From: Pseudomonadota bacterium
GTDB lineage: Bacteria > Pseudomonadota > Alphaproteobacteria > Rhizobiales > Xanthobacteraceae
Length of the DNA: 8,756 bases
Assembly (NCBI GenBank): GCA_023432885.1
Contig: JAEZEU010000354.1
Location: forward strand, 1-8,756
Direction of reading: 5' to 3'
In this document: positions 6,235-8,756 of the stretch, in pieces
Position numbering within the stretch: the stretch's first letter is position 1
Layout of the letters: every line of letters begins with the position of its first letter
The notes under the pieces: generated by a model
Told to the model about the DNA's origin: nothing
Database searches by the model: none
The model's input: the letters and a program-made list of their open reading frames with translations, nothing else
Program-made: the position numbers and the translations under genes

Positions 6235-6663
6235 TCAGCCCGCCGCCAGTTTGCGCTCTTGCGGAAACGGCCCAAGCACGCGCTCGACCATCGCGGAGTC
6301 GCAATACTCCTTGATCAGCTTGATCTTGCCGTTCTCGATCCGCCATACCATGCAATACTGGTTGTCGTAGCGGAGCCCCGCCTTGGTGACATTGTCGCCG
6401 CGAGCTTCCACCACCACGGTGTCGCCCTCGGCGATGAAGTTGAACGCCACCGTGCGCGGCCGCACCGCGAAATGCGAACGGAAATGACCCATCAGGCCGT
6501 TGAGGATGGCGTCCTTGCCCTTGAACTCGTGCGACCACGAATATTCCCCGGTGACGATCCAGCTTGCGTCATCGGCGAGGTTGTCGGCGAAGGTGGTGCC
6601 GCTGCGGCTCGCGGCGTCGGCATAGACCTGCTGCACCAGTTTCTTGTTGGCTTCCGTGCTCAT
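6235..6663 (-). CDS. SnoaL-like / NTF2-like family protein
   Basis: A 142-residue protein with the cone-shaped alpha+beta NTF2-like pattern: an N-terminal helix (NKKLVQQVYADAAS), a segment with DDASWIVTGEYSWSHEFKGKDAIL, then beta strands carrying GDTVVVEARGDNVTKAGLRYDNQY and WRIENGKIKLIKEYCDSA. This matches the ketosteroid isomerase-related SnoaL group, whose members act as isomerases, cyclases, dehydratases or ligand-binding proteins of small polar organics. GGAG (complement of 6670-6673) lies 6 nt before the ATG at 6663, so this start is preferred over ATGs at 6675 and 6690. It is the first gene of the minus-strand cluster with DUF1127 and Rid genes and is divergent from the LysR gene at 6750. 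No catalytic residue can be assigned safely; a role in the same catabolic step as the Rid protein is only inference. Confidence 0.87.
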   Translation of the reverse strand: MSTEANKKLVQQVYADAASRSGTTFADNLADDASWIVTGEYSWSHEFKGKDAILNGLMGHFRSHFAVRPRTVAFNFIAEGDTVVVEARGDNVTKAGLRYDNQYCMVWRIENGKIKLIKEYCDSAMVERVLGPFPQERKLAAG

Positions 6664-6760
6664 TGCATTCTCCATGAATGGTCCTGCCAATCATGGCGCC
6701 TGCGGCCGCATTCTTCCAATCGATATGGGATATGATATATATTCGTTCAATGAATTTGAA
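6664..6760. promoter_or_regulatory. Divergent promoter region and candidate LysR box between the SnoaL-like and lysR genes
   Basis: The gap between divergent starts at 6663 and 6750 is 86 nt. Its right part, about 6716-6760, is strikingly AT-rich for this GC-rich window (GATATG and GGATATG motifs, then ATATATATT). TATGAT at 6731-6736 resembles a plus-strand -10 element. TTCAA-TGAAT-TTGAA at 6746-6760 is a perfect 5-bp dyad containing T-N11-A, the LysR-box form, but it overlaps the first codons of lysR. No -35 element is convincing on either strand. Confidence 0.45.
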
Positions 6761-7673
6761 TTCACTTGACCTCAATCTGCTGGTCGCGCTCGACGCCCTG
6801 CTCCGCGAAGCGAGCGTCAGCCGCGCGGCGATGCGGATCGGACTGTCGCAGCCGGCCACGAGCCACGCGCTGCAGCGGCTGCGCGAGCTGATCGGCGACC
6901 CGCTCCTGGTGCGTACCGGCGCGCGCATGGAGCTCACTCCACGGGCGCAGGCCCTGCGCAGCCCGCTGGCGCAGGCGCTCGACCAGGTGCGAGGCCTGTT
7001 CACGCGCGATGAATTCGACGCCGCGCGGAGCGAGCGACATTTCCGCCTGATGATGCCCGACCTCGCTGTCGAACTGCTGATGCCGCCGCTGATGGCAAAG
7101 GTGACGAAACTCGCGCCGAACGTCACCATCGACGTGGTGCCGTGGCGGGGGCCGGCGATCTTCACGGCGGAATTCGCCCGCACCATCGACCTCGTGATCT
7201 CGATCGGGGACGCCTTCAAGGGGTTTCACCGCCAGCGGCTCTATACCGATAGCGACGCGCTCGCGGTGCGGCGCGGTCATCCCGCAGCCAGCCGGTTGAA
7301 GAAGAAGGAGACGTTCCTCGCGGCGCGGCACGTTGCCGTCGTGATCCGCGGCCAGAACCAGGACCTGATCGACGTCTGGCTGCGGCCCAACGGCATCGAG
7401 CGGCGCATCGCGCTGGTCGTGCCCGGCTATATCGAGGCGCTGCATGTCGCCGCACGCACCGACCTCGTCGCCTTCGTGCCCCGCCGCCTGATCGCGGCGC
7501 TGGAAAAACAGCTGTTGCTGCAGGCGGTCAGCCCGCCATTCGATCCCGGGATCGACGAGCAATATCTGTTCTATCCGACCCGCGCCCAGATGGACCCGGG
7601 CTCGATCTGGCTGCGCAACCTCATGCTCGGCATCGGCCGCGAGATGGAGCGCGGGAGGATGAGCGCGCCATAG
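6750..7673 (+). CDS. LysR-family transcriptional regulator (NodD/NahR-like subgroup)
   Basis: A 307-residue regulator of usual LysR length. The N-terminal winged HTH is unmistakable: LDLNLLVALDALLREASVSRAAMRIGLSQPATSHALQRLRELIGDPLLVR (residues 6-55), then LTPRAQAL. The effector-binding periplasmic-binding-protein-like domain runs from about 95 to 300. The LDLNLLVALDALL opening together with SQPATSHALxRLR is typical of the NodD/NahR/LinR-type subgroup, which often senses aromatic compounds. The ATG at 6750 matches the family N-terminus; an ATG at 6732 would add six residues, and neither start has a clear Shine-Dalgarno. It is divergent from the SnoaL-DUF1127-Rid operon, the classical arrangement for a LysR activator and its target. 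The inducer is unknown. Confidence 0.93.
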   Translation: MNLNSLDLNLLVALDALLREASVSRAAMRIGLSQPATSHALQRLRELIGDPLLVRTGARMELTPRAQALRSPLAQALDQVRGLFTRDEFDAARSERHFRLMMPDLAVELLMPPLMAKVTKLAPNVTIDVVPWRGPAIFTAEFARTIDLVISIGDAFKGFHRQRLYTDSDALAVRRGHPAASRLKKKETFLAARHVAVVIRGQNQDLIDVWLRPNGIERRIALVVPGYIEALHVAARTDLVAFVPRRLIAALEKQLLLQAVSPPFDPGIDEQYLFYPTRAQMDPGSIWLRNLMLGIGREMERGRMSAP

Positions 7674-7674
7674 C

Positions 7675-7693
7675 CGTCCCGGCGAACGGGACG
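7675..7693. terminator. Hairpin between convergent lysR and gst genes
   Basis: CGTCCCG (7675-7681) and CGGGACG (7687-7693) form a perfect 7-bp stem with a 5-nt GCGAA loop. It occupies most of the 26-nt gap between the lysR stop (7671-7673) and the gst stop (7700-7702). The position suits a bidirectional terminator, although neither strand shows a T-run. Confidence 0.5.
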
Positions 7694-7699
7694 ACAACC

Positions 7700-8317
7700 T
7701 CAAGCCTCTTGTTCCGCCAGCACCGTTGCTACCGCAGGCCGATCCTCCATCCGCTTGCGGTGCGCAACGACCTTCGGCAGCTTTGACAGATCGACGCCGT
7801 CGCCCTCGAGCCATCCCGAGATGGTGTAGAGATAGGGATCGCAGATCGTGTACTGCTCGCCCATCACCCACGGCCCTTTCAATATATCGCGCTCGATCAG
7901 CGCAAAGCAGGCCGTCATCGACTCCGGCACCTTGCGCTTCATGTCGGCGAACGAACTCTCCTCGGTGGCCCAGCGATAGCCGCGCCCCTTGTGCGCATGC
8001 GCCACATGCACGGTGGAGCAGAGATAGCTGTTGATCGACTGCACCTGCGCAAAGGCGAAGGGGTCCTCCGGCGCGAGCTTCGCATTGGGAAAGCTCTGCG
8101 CAAGGAACGCAAGGATCGCCGGGGTCTCGGTCAGCACGCCGTTGTCCGTTACCAGCGCCGGCACGCGGCCCTTCGGATTGATCTTGAGATATTCCGGGCT
8201 GTTCTGTTGGTTGGTCTTGAAGTCGAGCCGCTCGGCGCTGTAGGGCGCGCCGGCCTCTTCGAGCGCGATATGCGAGGCGAGCGCGCAAGTCCCGGGAGCA
8301 TAATAGAGCTTGAACAT
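7700..8317 (-). CDS. Glutathione S-transferase family protein (beta-class-like)
   Basis: A 205-residue cytosolic GST. The N-terminal thioredoxin-fold domain contains YYAPGTCALASHIALEEAG (residues 5-23), with C11 in the position of the active-site Cys of bacterial beta-class enzymes. It also has NPKGRVPAL with the cis-Pro at 53, and TETPAIL with E64-T65 contacting the glutathione gamma-Glu. The all-helical C-terminal domain (about 88-205) includes TICDPYLY, the N-capping box motif with D160. H104, H107 and H109 lie near the position of the beta-class catalytic His; which one corresponds is uncertain. GAGGA (complement of 8323-8327), 5 nt upstream, fixes the ATG at 8317. Beta-class-like GSTs serve detoxification or glutathione-dependent catabolic steps. 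It is divergent from an FAD monooxygenase gene, which suggests a shared role in handling an oxidised aromatic, but this is inference. Confidence 0.92.
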   Translation of the reverse strand: MFKLYYAPGTCALASHIALEEAGAPYSAERLDFKTNQQNSPEYLKINPKGRVPALVTDNGVLTETPAILAFLAQSFPNAKLAPEDPFAFAQVQSINSYLCSTVHVAHAHKGRGYRWATEESSFADMKRKVPESMTACFALIERDILKGPWVMGEQYTICDPYLYTISGWLEGDGVDLSKLPKVVAHRKRMEDRPAVATVLAEQEA

Positions 8318-8454
8318 GTCGGTCCTCACTGGAAAAGCCGCGGCAGGTTAACGGGGGCGCCTGCCGCCGTCCACCCGCGCCAAACGCTGCTTTTTCGCGG
8401 TTGCCCAACAGCTTGATCCCGTGTCATGACCATGGCCAATAACGGGGACCTATC
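8318..8454. promoter_or_regulatory. Divergent region between gst and the FAD monooxygenase gene
   Basis: A 137-nt non-coding gap. GCGGCAGG (8340-8347) and CCTGCCGC (8360-8367) form an 8-bp inverted repeat with a 12-nt spacer, close to the gst start; it could be an operator or a leader hairpin. TCATGACCAT occurs twice as a direct repeat, at 8424-8433 and 8453-8462, the second copy containing the start codon of the right-hand gene. GGGGA at 8444-8448 is the Shine-Dalgarno for the ATG at 8455. No clear -35/-10 pair was found on either strand. Confidence 0.4.
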
Positions 8455-8756
8455 ATGACCATACTCATCGCGGGCGGCGGCATCGGCGGGCTGACGCTGG
8501 CGCTCAGCCTGCACCAGATCGGCGTTCCCGCGCGCGTGTTCGAGAGCGTGAGCGAATTGAAGCCGCTCGGCGTCGGCATCAACGTGCTGCCGCACGCGGT
8601 GCGCGAGCTGATCGAGCTCGGGCTTCATGACCGCCTCGACGCCGCCGGCGTGCGCACGCGGGAACTCGCCTATTTCTCCAAGCACGGCAAGCCGATCTGG
8701 AGCGAGCCGCGCGGGCTGGAAGCCGGTTACAAATGGCCGCAATTCTCGATTCATCG
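8455..8756 (+). CDS. FAD-dependent monooxygenase/oxidoreductase, N-terminal part (3' end outside window)
   Basis: The frame is open from the ATG at 8455 to the right edge (about 100 codons). The start ILIAGGGIGGLTLALSLHQ is a Rossmann GxGxxG FAD-binding fold, followed by the acidic strand end VFES (E30), then GVGINVLPHAVRELIELGL. This pattern is typical of the group A flavin monooxygenases related to UbiH/PhzS and salicylate hydroxylase. These enzymes use NAD(P)H and O2 to hydroxylate aromatic substrates in the cytoplasm. GGGGA at 8444-8448 lies 6 nt before the ATG, which fixes the start. The second FAD motif (DG) and the GD motif lie beyond the window, so intactness cannot be judged. It is divergent from the GST gene. 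The substrate is unknown. Confidence 0.9.
   Translation, partial: MTILIAGGGIGGLTLALSLHQIGVPARVFESVSELKPLGVGINVLPHAVRELIELGLHDRLDAAGVRTRELAYFSKHGKPIWSEPRGLEAGYKWPQFSIH

Noticed and set aside
5944..6735. A 263-codon plus-strand frame across the Rid, DUF1127 and SnoaL-like genes
   Set aside because: It is antisense to three recognisable proteins and has no recognisable domain.
6762..8408. A 548-codon open frame on the minus strand across lysR, the hairpin and gst
   Set aside because: It is antisense to lysR, overlaps gst in another frame, and its translation is Arg/Ala/Gly/Gln-rich with no family pattern. Such frames are common opposite GC-rich genes.

Overview
The window looks like chromosome of an alphaproteobacterium of the Bradyrhizobium/Rhodopseudomonas type (Nitrobacteraceae). 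This is inferred from high GC, strong GC bias at third codon positions, a DUF1127 small protein, and two intergenic palindromic mosaic elements of the style scattered through such genomes. No species can be assigned from the sequence alone.

Layout from left to right. (1) Positions 1-368 hold the 3' end of a hydantoinase B-type gene, cut by the window edge. (2) An intergenic palindromic repeat (454-574) separates it from a convergent TetR-family regulator (665-1303, minus). (3) A 238-nt divergent promoter region leads into a tight three-gene operon (1542-5336, plus) encoding the [2Fe-2S], FAD/[4Fe-4S] and molybdopterin subunits of a xanthine oxidase-family aldehyde oxidoreductase, in the same order as E. 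coli paoABC. The genes overlap by 4 and 8 nt. Unlike E. coli PaoA, the small subunit has no room for a Tat signal, so the enzyme is predicted to be cytoplasmic. (4) A terminator-like hairpin and a second mosaic repeat (5471-5584) follow. (5) A minus-strand cluster comes next, in transcription order: a SnoaL/NTF2-like protein (6663-6235), a DUF1127 small protein (about 6230-5994) and a Rid/YjgF-family protein (5997-5599). The last two overlap by ATGA. (6) A divergent LysR regulator (6750-7673, plus) shares a short AT-rich promoter region with that cluster. (7) A convergent glutathione S-transferase (8317-7700, minus) follows. (8) The 5' end of an FAD-dependent monooxygenase (8455 to the right edge, plus) is divergent from the GST.

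Taken together this is an accessory catabolic or detoxification neighbourhood: molybdenum hydroxylase, flavin monooxygenase, GST, Rid protein and SnoaL-like protein, with two local one-component regulators. The likely regulatory pairs are TetR with the molybdoenzyme operon and LysR with the SnoaL-DUF1127-Rid operon. Substrates cannot be read from the sequence. I found no rRNA, tRNA, transposase, CRISPR array or phage gene, and nothing that is clearly a new system. The points most worth a second look are the Tat-less PaoABC-type enzyme, the Rid protein lacking the usual arginine, the DUF1127-Rid coupling, and the two mosaic repeats.
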